A stretch of DNA of 64,000 nucleotides from Phalacrocorax aristotelis (Eukaryota > Chordata > Aves > Suliformes > Phalacrocoracidae): contig NC_134281.1 of assembly GCF_949628215.1 (NCBI RefSeq), forward strand, positions 45,962,512 through 46,026,511. Reading direction: 5' to 3'. The translations under genes and the position numbers were made by a program. Under the pieces are notes generated by a model. The model saw only the letters and a program-made list of their open reading frames with translations. It was not told the origin of the DNA and made no database searches. Positions 12,501-22,263 of the stretch are shown in pieces (position 1 is the first letter of the stretch; each line of letters begins with the position of its first letter).

Positions 12501-15500
12501 TAGAACTACTCCCACTCTAACTGGCAGACTAAGCATACTTAACTGCAGGTGTAGTTCTGCGCTAATACAGTCAGATAGCTTCCGGACAGCTTCGAAGTTC
12601 ATTAAGTTTATACAAACAGGTTGTTAACCAGCCCAGATTCTGAAAGTGTTTTTCTGGGGTTCCCAGAAAAATTTGTATTCTGGTACAGCTGTTGGTTTTG
12701 TAACCATTTCTGTTGAACATATCAATATAACGACCCTACAGAGTTTGGGGTTTTTTGGTGGATCTGTGATATTGCTAATAAAAATTATTATTCAGGTTGA
12801 AGAAAAAGGAGAATGAGAAAGATGATGAAAAAGAAGTGAAAGAAGATGATAGGGAAACAAGAGAGAAAAGGTGTTTCATCTGTGGGGATGTGGGTCATGT
12901 TAGAAGAGATTGCCCTGAATTCAAACAAACCCGTCAGAGGAACAATAGCGTGGCAGGTAAGTTAGTTTATATATTGTACTATAATTTTAAAGTTCTGGGA
13001 TCCCTTCTCTCTAGGTTTCCATACTGACCTGGTAATTATCTTAAAACATTTCTGCAACTAATGATTTCGGTCATTGCAAATACAGCTTTTAGTTGAAGTG
13101 TTGTTTTTCTTCAAGGAGAGTAATGCCTCCTGAAGTACAGTCTTTGCGTGTGTGGTAAAAATGTACTCAGCAGTAAGTATCCTGTATTTCAGGGTATTGC
13201 ATTATTTGTCTTCCACTCACAGTGGGTGCATTTAGGAGTAGTAATAAGAGTAATAATTGAATGCATTTCCTCTTCCAAATGTTTCTCAAATGTTAGCTAA
13301 CCCTCCATCATCTGTGAGAGGTAAGTAAATGTATTTTCACCAAAAATCAGTAGTCTTAACCTAACACTTCCAAAAGCATACAGATGCATCAGGAAGCTAG
13401 ATCCAGCTTTCAAATTACTGTTAGTAATTAGAGACAAGTCTAATTGCAAACCCATTCAGTTTAGGCCCTTAGGTGCCTGCAGTACTTGAAAAAGTAGAGA
13501 AAGCAATCATAAATGAACTTCAGAGAGAACCTTGTTGCTTTTCTGTGTCTTGATATCCCTTGCTCTCTCTTTTTTTTTTTTTAATTTCTTTGCCCAAAAG
13601 TTTCTGCTGTTGCTATTTAAAACCCCACTGCTTATAGCAGTAGTGTGGAAACCTGTATAAAGTAGTGCTCCCACCTGATAGCAAAGTGAGCTTTGTTCAT
13701 GCTAGAATTTGTATTACTCCAAAGTACGTATTGGGTTTAGCTGCTATATCTATTAATGTTGGCCGTTGCTAGTAGAAGGAAAGATTTCCACTTAAAGGAG
13801 AGGAGAGATTAAAGTAATTTACCTACTCTGTGTCACATGAGAGTTAAGGTATCGTTGACTCCCAGTTCTGTGTTCATTATTCTGTCGTCCATAACCTTGT
13901 GGTTTTTATTAACATCTTTTTCCTTGATTAGGCACCCAGTTGGTCCGAAGCATAGTAAATTCACAGCTAGTGGCTGTGAGCCAGCAGCAAATGGAACGAC
14001 CCTTGCGCACTAGACAGTCATCAGAATGTGTAAGTTCCAATTAGCCTTAGTATTGAAGTAAGCAAGCTGTAGCAAATCAGCGATCCTGGGCCATGGCAGG
14101 AAGAAGTTTGCACAGTTCTCAACAGATTCTGGACTTAATAATAGCAACATTGAACTCTGCCAGTTAATGAAGCTTTGATTTATAATGTAGTGTCTCTTGG
14201 AGAGCATTTATGGTCTTTCAATATGGAAACTACGTAGTCCAATTTCATGAGATAACTCGCAGTTCTGAAAGGCCAGCTTCACTATCTTTGAGATTTAAGC
14301 TAGGATGCCTTTTCAAGTCTTGCGCTTGGTTATTGGGGCAATGTTCTGGAGTTACGAAGGGAGGTAAAGCATAGTTCATCGTTAACATGCTGGAGACAGG
14401 ATTGTGACTATCGTGACTCTCTGTGGTTTAAGAGAACCGTCTTAAGGGACTGTCATGAAGAAGCAGGGAATACAGATGAATCATACTTCAATTCAGATGT
14501 GATACACCGGACAAAAGTCTGTCACAGCACACTAGAAGCACACAGAGAACACTGGGGAAATTTCTGGTAGTTTTCTTAGAATTTGCTCTCTAGAACTGGA
14601 TAAAATATGTTTAACCTGCTTCAAAGTAGAGATGGATAGCAGAAGGTATCTAAGCAAATACAGCTGTTGGCATTTAATATTTTTGGAGTACAGAATACAG
14701 CAGAAATTCATTAATTTTAAGCTATATTCTAAGAAATGTGCCTGCTAATGAAGCTGGCAAGTAAGCAAACATAGTAATCAGGGCTGCTGATCACTAATGC
14801 TGTTTGTTCAGTTTACTACTTTAGGTATAAAGTATTTCCTAACTGATCAGCAAGCATTTATTGGAATGTGTGCTCCAGTAACAGAGACTGTGTGACATCA
14901 TTTTTACTATAATAATATGATGTTAAGGAGGGGCTGATACAGCCTGCTTGGGAAGTTGAAGCTGGCCGTGTGGCTGCACACAGAGTCAGGCACATCATGC
15001 ACACTGGACCTACTGCACGCACACATTCTTCATCTGTCATCTGGATGTTGTGGTCTCTGTGTGTGTGTTGCATGGTTGTCATTTGGCCAGGATTTCTTGG
15101 GAATATGTGCTGTCCAGGGATTGTTTGAGGAGAATGGGAAGGGGGAATGCTGAAGAAAAGTGACTGCCAATTTAAACAGACAGGCGAGCAGTCATGGATA
15201 GTGACAAGGTGCAGAGACCTTTAACTTCAGACGTTTGGCAGCAGCTGAGTTACTTGAAGTTTAGCTGTCTGCTATAGTCTATGGATGGAGACAAGCAACT
15301 CCACGGGGAGACTGAGATCTGGGTAATCATCTCTGGTTTAGGTAGCTGTCTGTCATTTGAACTTCTCTTTTGATGCACCTGTCTTACACCATCACTATCT
15401 TGTCTCAGTGCTTAAAACCAGGTTAGGTTAATCCAGACATTAGTAATAAATTTTGGCAGATAAACTGGGGAACTCTTTTCCCAGCCACTCCAGTTCTCGA

Positions 15501-18500
15501 AATGCTTAGTTGCACTACTAAAGAGATGAAATAGGCTCATGCCTATTTCTGTTGCTGGTGGAAGGGAAAGCTTTGTAAGAGCTCTGCAAAGGTAATAGGA
15601 TTGCTACTTCTGTGCCTTTAGCCATGGCCTAACCTCAGGATACAGAGGTTGAAACTGGGTTTTTGTAGTTTCAATTTGTTAACAGATTAAATAAAGAAAT
15701 ATTAGGAGGTTAATTTGGAATTACTTAAGGTGTCTGTAGTGATAAGAACCGCTCTATTTAGAAGTACAGTAGTCAGTTAATGAGATTCTGGGCTGTAAAT
15801 AAGTAGGGTGGGGAAGACAGTGATTAAAAATCAGAAACAGATGTGTGAGGAGTCTAAAAGAGCTTGGGGTTAATGTTTGCTCAGAATTATGTTTCTGGTG
15901 GTGGGATTTGCCACATTAACAGACCAAATTATCTGATGGTGAAAATCAGTGTCAGTCAAACTGCACTTACTGCACCCAAGTTCCTGCGGGTTTAAATATT
16001 TGGGGTGTTGCTGGGGAGTGCTTTGTCTTTTTTATGAATAGTCTAATACAGTGGGTGCTTATTAAAGAAAAACACCATTGAATAGCTAGTGAACTAATCA
16101 GAAATACATACTTTTTTTTCCCCTCCAGTCTGATTCGCATCAGTCATCTTACTCTCCACAACCTCAACAATTTACACAGAATTCCTCTCAGCCAGCCTCC
16201 ATTAACCAGACTCAGCCACAGCCAATATCCCAGTCTAAGCACGTTCCGCAACCACAGCAGAGTGCACAGCCACCCCATCAGGTCCAGATGTCTTTGTTTA
16301 ACTTTCCCCAATCTCCCCCAGGTCAGTATTCCACCTTGCATAACCTGGGACTACTTCAGATGCACCATCACCACCAAATTCAGCTTTCCAACACTTCTTG
16401 GCCTATTCACGGGCCCGTTATTCACTCTGCACCGGGTAACCCTCCTCATTCTACAAATGTTCCATTTTCTATAAGATCTGGCAGCAGCAGCACCACAAAT
16501 AACCAGAGCAGTGTAAGCTTGAATGATCCCAGTATCATCTTTGCACAGCCTGCTGCCAGGCCCATGGGAATCCCCAGCGCTTCTCATGAGGGACACTGGC
16601 ACAATCCCGTGACTCCAAACTCACTGGTGAACAATGGCACTGTGGGGAATTCAGGTAACTCTTCTCTGTTGTATCAAACCTCTCGCACTTTGTGTACAAG
16701 TGTTAAGTGCTACCGAAACAGCTAACTCTTTTGACTTCTTTTATACTGAGAATATGGTGCTTAAGAAACTAAGTCATTACCTTCACTGTCTTAACATTTT
16801 CACAGGAAAAAAATGAGGCAAGTTGGATCATTGTAACTTTTAGACATTAGACCTGTCTGCCATTAACAGCTGTGCAACATATGAGAAATCATGCATTCAA
16901 CTGAGAAATGTTCTAATAATTGTTTGAGTTTAAAGCACGTTTCTGTGGATATGCTTACAAATACGTTTTCCATTTATGTTGTAAGGTAGTTTATTAGACG
17001 CATGCTGAGACTGTGACAACGAACTTGGAGACTGGCAGAATTATGGTTCTGCAAGTTGAATGTTGCATCCTTGCATTTAGTGCAATGTAACGTGATCTTA
17101 TGCATTCTTTTTTCCTATAGCTTATCTTGCCACATTTAACTTCCACAATCAAAATGTTGTTTCCTGAAAATACTTCATACAGATTTTCCCTGCAACAAAT
17201 GGGCAACAGCTTTTTGCCTCACACCAAAGCCAAGTATGTTTGTATGTTTGAGGCTGAGAAAAACACTATATAGTAATTAAAGCCCATATGGTTCTCTGTG
17301 CAACATAAACTGTGGCAGCCCCTATATTTTAACTGGTATTTTTAGATCATGATAATGGTCTTTTGATATATTGTGTGTGTAACTCCTACGTTTAAAAAAT
17401 TATATCCATCTTATAATACACTGATGCAGTTGTTCATAACAAGATGGAAATGTTGAATCCTCCTGCACAGCCTTTCTCTGCACTAATAAGGTGATTGAAG
17501 CAACAGTAGATTTTCAGCTGAGTCAACAGTGTTGGAAGATGTGTAATTCACCAGTAACGTTCAGATATTTGTTGAGATGCTGGAGATGCATATTTTTCTA
17601 TTCAGAGCTTTGTGGGGAATATATTTCAGGGAATACAGGAAGCGCTACCAGTGTGTCTTTCGGTGCCTTCAGTGTGCTTTGTCCCTACCTCTACATTTCT
17701 GATCTTAATTCTCTGTCCAGGCTTGTCTGTCCCCTCCTCCATGTCCACCCCAGCTCTGACTTTTTTCAAGCAGCTCCTTCGAATCCAAGTCTTCTTACCT
17801 AGGTAGCTGCCTTCTTTCAGACAAGCTTGCAAATCTTAGTTTCTGCTCCATTCTTCCTTTAACGAGTCTCATTTCTCATCATGTGTTCAGTCAGTCCCTG
17901 CCTTTGGTCTTTTTCCTTTTGCTCTGTTTATTTGCTTCCAGTCTCATTGTGCCTGCACAAGTTTCCCAGTTTTCTTGTGCTGTCAGTCACAGTATGGTGG
18001 TTTTTTTTGTTTGGTCTTTTTTCTCTCTCTACTTCCCTCGGCTTCCATCTGTTCCCAATCTCATCACGCTCCTTTTCCTAGTTCCCAGTCCTAGTATTTT
18101 TCCACTTTGTATTGTAATCAGTTTTGTTTCCTTTCGGCTTAGATGCCGTTAAGGTGGGCTCACTGGGTAGGCGCACAGTAGAGATGAGCTGCCTGCTCTC
18201 TGTTTGAAGCCTGCTTTACTTGCTCTGGACAGTTTGAGAACAGTAAGTTTGTGGAAACTTTGTCTTGGCTCATATAAACTTGACTTGGAAGGAGCAATTT
18301 TATTTTCTTTTCAGTAGACAATTGATCAGAAGTAGGATCACTGGAAGTTTCAGACAGACAACTTTTTTTCTTGCATACTCCAGAGCCATGCTTTCTGGTT
18401 TATTGTATGAAAGTTACCGTTCTTTTTAAATGTGTAGCGTACTTTCATTAAATAAAGTCTGTCTGGAAGGTTGGGGTTTCTTGTTTATTATTATTTATTT

Positions 18501-20635
18501 TTTGTTAATGATAAGTCTGAAGGAGAACTGATATACTGAGAACAGTAGTTAATTAAATTTAAATGTACATTGATGAAGTTTTTTAATTAGCAGGCATCAC
18601 TGTGTCTTATAGAATTGGGAGCTATGAAAAAAAGAGGATTAGTAATACAGCATTTGGTATCAACTCTTGTGTGTCCTGCCTCCTTGGATGCTTGATTTCT
18701 CATCCTCAGTGCTGCAGTAATATGATTTTTAAAAGAAATAGCTTACCCTTTGTGTACATATTTTAAAAGCTGTTATTTTTCTCTCTAAAAAATAAATTTT
18801 TCATTGGTCCGACGATCTAGTTATCAAGTTTCTTAAGCATACAAGTATTAGTGAAATTCCATTGTACATCTAGAGAATTTCTTCTTGCAGTAAGATAATA
18901 GCATGTCACAGCTATGTCAGTGATAGTGAATATCTGTGTGGGATCAGGTATTAGTAACATTGTTCAGACCTTGTATTTTTCATCATGAGAGTAACGTAGG
19001 AATAGTGAAATTGTAGGTCTTGATTTTAACACTGATTCATCCTCTGTCTTCCTCCCAGTAAATTCTATTATAGTGACTAATGAAGTAATTTAGGCAGTAA
19101 TTTTTATTGATGTATATTTAAAAAAAAAGAGTAGCACATCAGCATAATTGCATTAAGTCCCCTGCAGACTGTTAAGATGTAAATTGTATTTGTGACTTAC
19201 TGTTTAATTATTTCAACTTGCAATGTGCTTTTCCCTTTCAATTGAAAAATAGATCAGGGTTTCCAAGGACAGTTTGGTAAAATGAACCCTCCTTCTGTCC
19301 CTTGGGACCATGGGACCCCTACCCATTTTCCTCTCCTCCGAGGAGCGTGGCCTTACAATATGCCTCAGAACTACATGCAGCAGGGAAATGCCAGCTATCC
19401 ACCGAACAAACCTTTCTACCCTCAAGGTACTAGAATTAGTATATGAATCAACAGCTCATGCAACATGTATCTTTACTGTCTCAAAGGCTTTAAAAGCCAA
19501 GGGAATCATGTTTCACTTGCTAGGCTCCCTGGAACCATAATGAATCCAAGAGTCAAATCAACACTTCGGCTTCCTGTATGGATGGATGAAAAGTCTTTGT
19601 GGGAGGGAAGGGGTTAAATACCATTCTGAATCTGAGCCAATTTGCAGTCTGTTGTACTTCTAGCATCTTCCTCCTGTCTCACTCTAGAGCCACCTCTGCT
19701 TCAACAGTGGTTAAGATGATTTGCCCGTGAGCGTATTAAGAATATGAGGAAATTTTTGTCCTAATTCATTTTATTTGGCTTTTTGTACCTTGCCTTGTGG
19801 AATGACTGACTTAGATAAAAACCTCCAAGACCACAGAATAATTCAGCTTGGTAGGGGCCCCTGGAGGTTATCTAGTCTAACCCATCTGCAGTCAAGGCAG
19901 CACTAACTTCAAAGTTAGATCAGATTCTGTTATTCAGGGTACTTAGAAGGACTGACTTTATCTCAACTCTTTCTAATGCTAGTGAATGGTAAAGGTGTTC
20001 AGCATCTGGCAGGATTGGGAAAGGCTGTAGGAAAAAAAAGTGGAGCTTTGGCTCCACTAAGAGAGAAACTACGCCCACATTTTACTTGGAGGCTTTGCAA
20101 TTACCATGTTGCTGGGTCATCCAGTATAAAATGAGAGATGCTGGCACCAAATCCTTTTTTCAAAATCTAATCTGTTGGCTGTAGCAAGGTTCCCAAGTGA
20201 GACCCGTGAACTGGTTTCAGCTAGGATCGAGTTAAGTTTCTTCATTGATTTTCTTTGTCACGTGGTCTAGCCACGACAGACCTGTTTTTAAAAATCCTGA
20301 AATTATTGTTGTTAAATAACTGAAGTAATGCAACAGATGATATATTGATGATTCTGAGGGAATTTTGGAAATGGGATTAAAGCAATGCTGCATTGTCCCA
20401 TTAAATGGGTTAGTCGTACAGACAGCGTTTGTGTCAGTCTAGTCAATGGCTTTATTTGGCAGTAAGATTAATACATTGAATATAGCCAAGCACTGTTAAA
20501 TATATTTAATTTGCTGAAGTAATTGTAATCCATTTTCTTTTAGCTGGTCCACTGATGCAGAGTAACCAGCGGTTCTCGCTTCTGTCTCAAGGACACCCAC
20601 ACTTGAATATGAATTACATTCAACAGAAAAAGTGA
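1..20635 (+). CDS. TUT4: TUT4 (ZCCHC11) terminal uridylyltransferase, 3' part of gene
   Basis: TUT4 adds uridines to RNA 3' ends, notably pre-let-7 with LIN28 and short-tailed mRNAs, mainly in the cytoplasm (family knowledge). I read 19 exons: 1-533, 1063-1213, 1805-1891, 3302-3405, 3772-3829, 3924-4027, 4691-4780, 6595-6708, 7815-7892, 8287-8464, 8827-8874, 8972-9054, 10993-11108, 12796-12956, 13297-13320, 13932-14029, 16129-16654, 19253-19426, 20544-20635. All joins keep phase and give 938 codons plus stop. Order in this fragment: acidic linker (1-177), CCHC knuckle (183-196), nucleotidyltransferase with GSSKNGFGF and the DSDLD aspartates (about 265-279) and a third Asp in EGDIS (about 338), PAP-associated region (about 376-540), CCHC knuckles at 563-576 and 607-620, then a Gln/Pro-rich tail. 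The N-terminal half (LIN28-binding finger and inactive NTase-like module) is left of the window. The paralogue TUT7 is the alternative; the neighbours PRPF38A and ORC1 favour TUT4. Confidence 0.95.
1063..1213 (+). CDS. TUT4: TUT4 exon b: first CCHC zinc knuckle of this fragment
   Basis: Acceptor CCCAAG| and donor TTTG|GTAAGT. The exon encodes a CX2CX4HX4C knuckle (CSICKRDGHSKNDC) followed by the conserved LKPLPPM segment that leads into the catalytic domain. It enters in phase 0 and leaves in phase 1. Confidence 0.93.
1549..1601 (+). repeat. Possible avian LTR-type repeat relic
   Basis: The stretch with GGTGGGTTAACCTTGGCTGG and then GCCAGGTGCCCACCAAGCC resembles a short conserved block I associate with dispersed avian LTR elements. 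It lies in a TUT4 intron with no coding capacity. Identification is from memory of the motif only. Confidence 0.35.
1805..1891 (+). CDS. TUT4: TUT4 exon c: helical lead-in to NTase domain
   Basis: Acceptor TTACTTAG| and donor AATG|GTATGT. It encodes DELSPPLSEQQNREQILAS and a following Lys/Glu helix, the N-terminal helices of the catalytic core. Confidence 0.92.
2280..2400 (+). repeat. Ancient MIR/CORE-type SINE relic
   Basis: In the 1892-3301 intron of TUT4. The pattern runs from AGTCAAGGCACAGAGATG to CAGTGCTAGAGCCAGG, then AACCCAGGTCTCCTGA and CCAGTCCATTGCTTTAC. It follows the MIR core and its tRNA-like end in the right order, although diverged. Confidence 0.5.
3302..3405 (+). CDS. TUT4: TUT4 exon d: catalytic Gly-Ser and DxD motif
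   Basis: This holds the nucleotidyltransferase signature: GSSKNGFGFRDSDLD, with the two metal-binding aspartates of SDLD intact. This module is therefore expected to be active, unlike the N-terminal NTase-like domain of the family. Donor GAG|GTAAGA. Confidence 0.95.
3772..3829 (+). CDS. TUT4: TUT4 exon e
   Basis: A 58-nt exon encoding KLNCKEIIEGLAKVLKKHPG in the NTase fold, between the DxD strand and the third catalytic strand. Acceptor TTTTTCCTAG|, donor CCAG|GTAGGT. Confidence 0.93.
3924..4027 (+). CDS. TUT4: TUT4 exon f: third catalytic aspartate
   Basis: It encodes LRNILPITTAKVPIVKFEH and then CLEGDISLYNTL. The Asp of EGDIS is the third carboxylate of the metal site in this family. Acceptor TTCCCCAG|, donor CTG|GTAAGC. 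Confidence 0.95.
4691..4780 (+). CDS. TUT4: TUT4 exon g
   Basis: Thirty codons in phase 0: AQHNTRMLATYAAIDPRVQY and the helix to FAK. This is the start of the central (PAP/OAS1-like) domain. Acceptor TTTTCCCAG|, donor AAG|GTAATA. Confidence 0.94.
4781..6594 (+). other. TUT4 intron, no further feature
   Basis: An AT-rich intron with several short T runs. I see no coding, RNA-gene or clear transposon signal. Confidence 0.6.
6595..6708 (+). CDS. TUT4: TUT4 exon h: nucleotide-recognition region
   Basis: Thirty-eight codons, RCDIGDASRGSLSSYAYILM and onward to VLQE. The GSLSSYAY segment lies in the uridine-recognition part of the PAP-associated fold in TUTases. The acceptor follows a long T tract; donor GAG|GTAGGT. 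Confidence 0.95.
7815..7892 (+). CDS. TUT4: TUT4 exon i
   Basis: Twenty-six codons, IFDGKQIPQRMVDGWNAFFF to EEL, inside the PAP-associated domain. Acceptor TTCGGCAG|, donor TTG|GTAATA. Confidence 0.94.
8287..8464 (+). CDS. TUT4: TUT4 exon j: PAP-associated domain core
   Basis: Fifty-nine codons including LPSLGKNTESLGELWLGLLR and the basic ISIRQKK segment. This is the most conserved part of the PAP-associated domain. Acceptor TTGCATGCAG|, donor GAAG|GTACTT, phase 1. Confidence 0.95.
8827..8874 (+). CDS. TUT4: TUT4 exon k
   Basis: A 48-nt exon, DPFDLNHNLGAGVSRK, matching the conserved DPFDxxHNLG motif that closes the uridylyltransferase core. Acceptor TTTACACAG|, donor AAAA|GTAAGC. Confidence 0.94.
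8972..9054 (+). CDS. TUT4: TUT4 exon l
   Basis: Encodes MTNFIMKAFINGRKLFGTPF to GREA, the final helix of the catalytic module. Acceptor TTCTTCAATAG|, donor GCT|GTAAGT, ending in phase 0. Confidence 0.94.
9055..10992 (+). other. TUT4 intron with possible SINE traces
   Basis: Mostly AT-rich unique sequence. Around 10325-10400 a segment (TTAGAGGTACAGAGG, AAAGGTTCAGTGAATTACC) has the order of a degraded MIR element, too diverged for a firm call. No other feature is seen. Confidence 0.4.
10993..11108 (+). CDS. TUT4: TUT4 exon m: second CCHC knuckle
   Basis: EYFFDSKVLTDGELAPND leads to the knuckle CRVCGKIGHYMKDC and a basic KRRR end. Acceptor TTTTGATAG|, donor GGAG|GTAAGT. Confidence 0.95.
11109..12795 (+). 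other. TUT4 intron containing a perfect hairpin
   Basis: AT-rich intron. The only structured element noticed is an inverted repeat at 12311-12332 with a third copy of one arm beside it. A 129-codon open frame at 11854-12243 has no splice-site support and no family resemblance. Confidence 0.5.
12311..12343. repeat. Perfect 10-bp inverted repeat plus third arm copy
   Basis: GTATTAACAG, a 2-base loop, then its exact complement CTGTTAATAC ends at 12332. A third GTATTAACAG follows at 12334-12343, so the complementary arm could pair with either copy. Confidence 0.6.
12796..12956 (+). CDS. TUT4: TUT4 exon n: charged linker and third CCHC knuckle
   Basis: It opens with a Lys/Glu/Asp-rich linker (LKKKENEKDDEKEVKEDD) and then the knuckle CFICGDVGHVRRDC. 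Acceptor TTATTCAG|, donor GGCAG|GTAAGT, phase 1. Confidence 0.94.
13297..13320 (+). CDS. TUT4: Probable TUT4 24-nt microexon
   Basis: A pyrimidine-rich tract and TGTTAG| acceptor precede 24 bases followed by the perfect donor GAGAG|GTAAGT. Entering in phase 1 it encodes NPPSSVR with split codons at both ends and leaves in phase 1, so including or skipping it keeps the frame. I do not recognise these residues in the human protein, so it may be alternative or lineage-specific. Confidence 0.6.
13932..14029 (+). CDS. TUT4: TUT4 exon after the microexon
   Basis: Encodes GTQLVRSIVNSQLVAVSQQQ to RTRQSSEC. The residues TRQSSEC match the mammalian protein. Acceptor CTTGATTAG|, donor TGT|GTAAGT, ending in phase 0. 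Confidence 0.92.
14030..16128 (+). other. TUT4 intron, no further feature
   Basis: A 2.1-kb intron of ordinary composition. Open frames near 14858-15153 are short and carry no splice or family signal. Confidence 0.55.
16129..16654 (+). CDS. TUT4: TUT4 Gln/Pro/Ser-rich tail exon
   Basis: A 526-nt exon of low-complexity coding sequence rich in Gln, Pro, Ser, His and Asn. It contains family-conserved islands such as YSPQPQ, FNFPQSPP, SWPIHGPVIHSAPG and LNDPSIIFAQPAARP. It is probably disordered. Acceptor CCCCTCCAG|, donor TCAG|GTAACT. Confidence 0.93.
16655..19252 (+). other. TUT4 intron with a pyrimidine-rich stretch
   Basis: The segment about 17640-18150 is C/T-rich, with loosely repeated CCCAGTCTCAT and CCCAATCTCAT motifs. 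It gives open frames that look like composition effects. No exon or recognisable transposon is seen. Confidence 0.45.
19253..19426 (+). CDS. TUT4: TUT4 penultimate exon
   Basis: Encodes a Pro/aromatic-rich stretch including VPWDHGTPTHFPLLRGAWPY and NKPFYPQ. Acceptor GAAAAATAG|, donor CAAG|GTACTA. Confidence 0.92.
19830..19945 (-). repeat. CR1 LINE 3'-end fragment (diverged)
   Basis: In the TUT4 intron 19427-20543. The order ACCACAGAATAATTCAGCTT, GGTAGGGGCCCCTGGAGG, TTATCTAGTCTAACCC follows the antisense of a CR1 3' end, so the element points to the minus strand with its 3' end at the left. It is short and diverged. Confidence 0.6.
20544..20635 (+). CDS. TUT4: TUT4 last coding exon and stop
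   Basis: Acceptor TTCTTTTAG|. It encodes AGPLMQSNQRFSLLSQ to YIQQKK and ends in TGA at 20633-20635. The C-terminus differs from the Arg/Cys-rich end I recall for one human isoform, so this is one of at least two possible family C-termini. Confidence 0.88.
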
Positions 20636-20651
20636 AATTGAATGGGATTGT

Positions 20652-20669
20652 GGGTGGGTGGGTGGGGGG
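20652..20669 (+). promoter_or_regulatory. GGGT-type G-quadruplex motif in TUT4 3'UTR
   Basis: Three GGGT units followed by six G, on the mRNA-sense strand, starting 16 bases after the stop codon. With four G-runs of at least three and one-base loops it fits a very stable RNA G-quadruplex. A function is inferred only. Confidence 0.6.
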
Positions 20670-20971
20670 AGGACAAAAATTCAGGTTCTGATTTAAAAAC
20701 TTAATGCAACATGTTTAGATACAAGATTATTTAAGACTGTTTTTAAACTGTATCATTTGTACATAGATATGAACTATAGTTTTTACCAGTATCACAAAAC
20801 TGAGTGATACAAATGTCATCTATTTTATTACCCTATTTTTAAGGGGAATCGTGTTTTGTTTTACCTTGATAAACTGTAAAGAGAGAGAATTTTTAAAATT
20901 AAGTTCTTTATTTTCTATTAGCTGTATTCATACTTTGGTTGCTTCAGACTTTATATATATTGTTCTAAAAA

Positions 20972-20977
20972 AATAAA
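20972..20977 (+). terminator. Proximal poly(A) signal AATAAA, TUT4
   Basis: Canonical hexamer in an A-rich run within the 3'UTR, about 337 bases after the stop. It may give a shorter transcript. Confidence 0.5.
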
Positions 20978-21063
20978 ATTAGAAGGGGATTTCATGTGTT
21001 TAAAAATTTGTCACTTCTATTCTTTACAGAACTATGTAGTGCCAAAAAACTTTTTAAAAGAAA

Positions 21064-21069
21064 AATAAA
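21064..21069 (+). terminator. Distal poly(A) signal AATAAA, TUT4
   Basis: Canonical hexamer followed within 35 bases by the T-rich segment ACTTTTTCCTCTTCC, a good downstream element. Confidence 0.6.
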
Positions 21070-21090
21070 ACTGCAAAAAAAGGACACCAG

Positions 21091-22240
21091 ACTTTTTCCT
21101 CTTCCCTGTTTGTATGCATGCTTGCATTTACCTGTAATTAAGAAACCAGACTAACAAAACCAGCTTTAATTTAGGCATTTCAAAGGAAAAAGATTAGCAG
21201 CTTTAACGAGTCATGCAGTCAGTATGCCTCTTTCCCCATTCTGGTGTCATTGTATGTGCTGTTCACAGCCACTGTATCTTTGCTGTAAAATACTTGATTT
21301 GAGGGAAGAATATGCCTGCTTTTCTGTTCAGAAACTCTGCATAATAATATGAAAATAAGAGAGAGGACTTCCTATAAATTTGCTGGGCATACTACTTCCT
21401 GTGTTAACACTCATCGGGCAATATGGGAAAGCACATTAGCCATAAATGCAGTGTTCAGGAGATAAACCTAAAGCAAGATTATGAAGAAAGGGATGGTAGA
21501 CAAGGGGTTTAACACAACTGATTTCCTGTGATGCATAATTAAATGTATGAAGATGAGAACTGTAAGGTGAGCAAGAGCTCAATCAGTCTTAATTTGAAAA
21601 ACAGGGACTTGCTGAATGCTGACTTCATTCAGAGAAGGTAGAGCTGAGCATGATTGTGTCCTATTCTGTCCCCAGTCACAGGTAGGCCCCAAACTATGCT
21701 CAGAGAAGTTCTACACTGTCTTCTAAATATATTGAATAACTTCCTGCCTGAAAAGATTAAGCAGTGCCTTGTACTCCTTGCAGCTTCTAAACTGTCTGAC
21801 AGTAGCATCAGAAGCAGCATATTATGACACTTAAGGATGATTCTTACAGAGGAACCACTAACAGTTGTGTGTTGGAGGTGTTTCAAGTCAGCTCTTGCGT
21901 TTAAGTAAACACATTGGATTGACAGTCTTTTCCTTTTCTGTACTGGAGATTTGAGATAGTTCAGGCTTGTGGCTCTTCAGCGTTTGTAACTCAAACATGC
22001 TCTCAGTTCTTTGGCAACTGAATGCAGTGGCTGTTCGTCAAAACAACGCCCTGATTTGAGAATGAAGCCAGCTTCAGTTAGGGGACATCTAAACAAAGCA
22101 TTATGAAAGAAAGAGCAAGGAGCCTTTAAAGACAAAGCCCCCTTTTTTAATTATTGCTCTTCACTAGTTCTTACAGGCCTTGAGAAAAACAATTTAAAAA
22201 CCATCCTCAAATTCTATCACAAGGATGAGTAACTAACTAC
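21091..22240. other. Intergenic gap between convergent TUT4 and PRPF38A
   Basis: About 1.1 kb between the two inferred 3' ends. It contains no conserved reading frame, RNA gene or clear repeat that I can identify. The 21629-21886 open frame on the minus strand is unsupported. Confidence 0.5.
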
Positions 22241-22263
22241 ATAAAAGGTATCCTTAGCTTTCT

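Larger units (their letters stand above)
20636..21090 (+). other. TUT4: TUT4 3' untranslated region
   Basis: Runs from the TGA to a cluster of A-rich polyadenylation signals. AATAAA occurs at 20972-20977 and again at 21064-21069. The A-rich to T-rich change after about 21085 makes the second signal the likely main one. A G-run cluster lies just after the stop. Cleavage position is inferred, not seen. Confidence 0.7.

Noticed and set aside
17491-18152. Several overlapping open frames of 60-100 codons
   Set aside because: They sit in pyrimidine-rich intron sequence, which lacks stop codons by composition. None has coding character.
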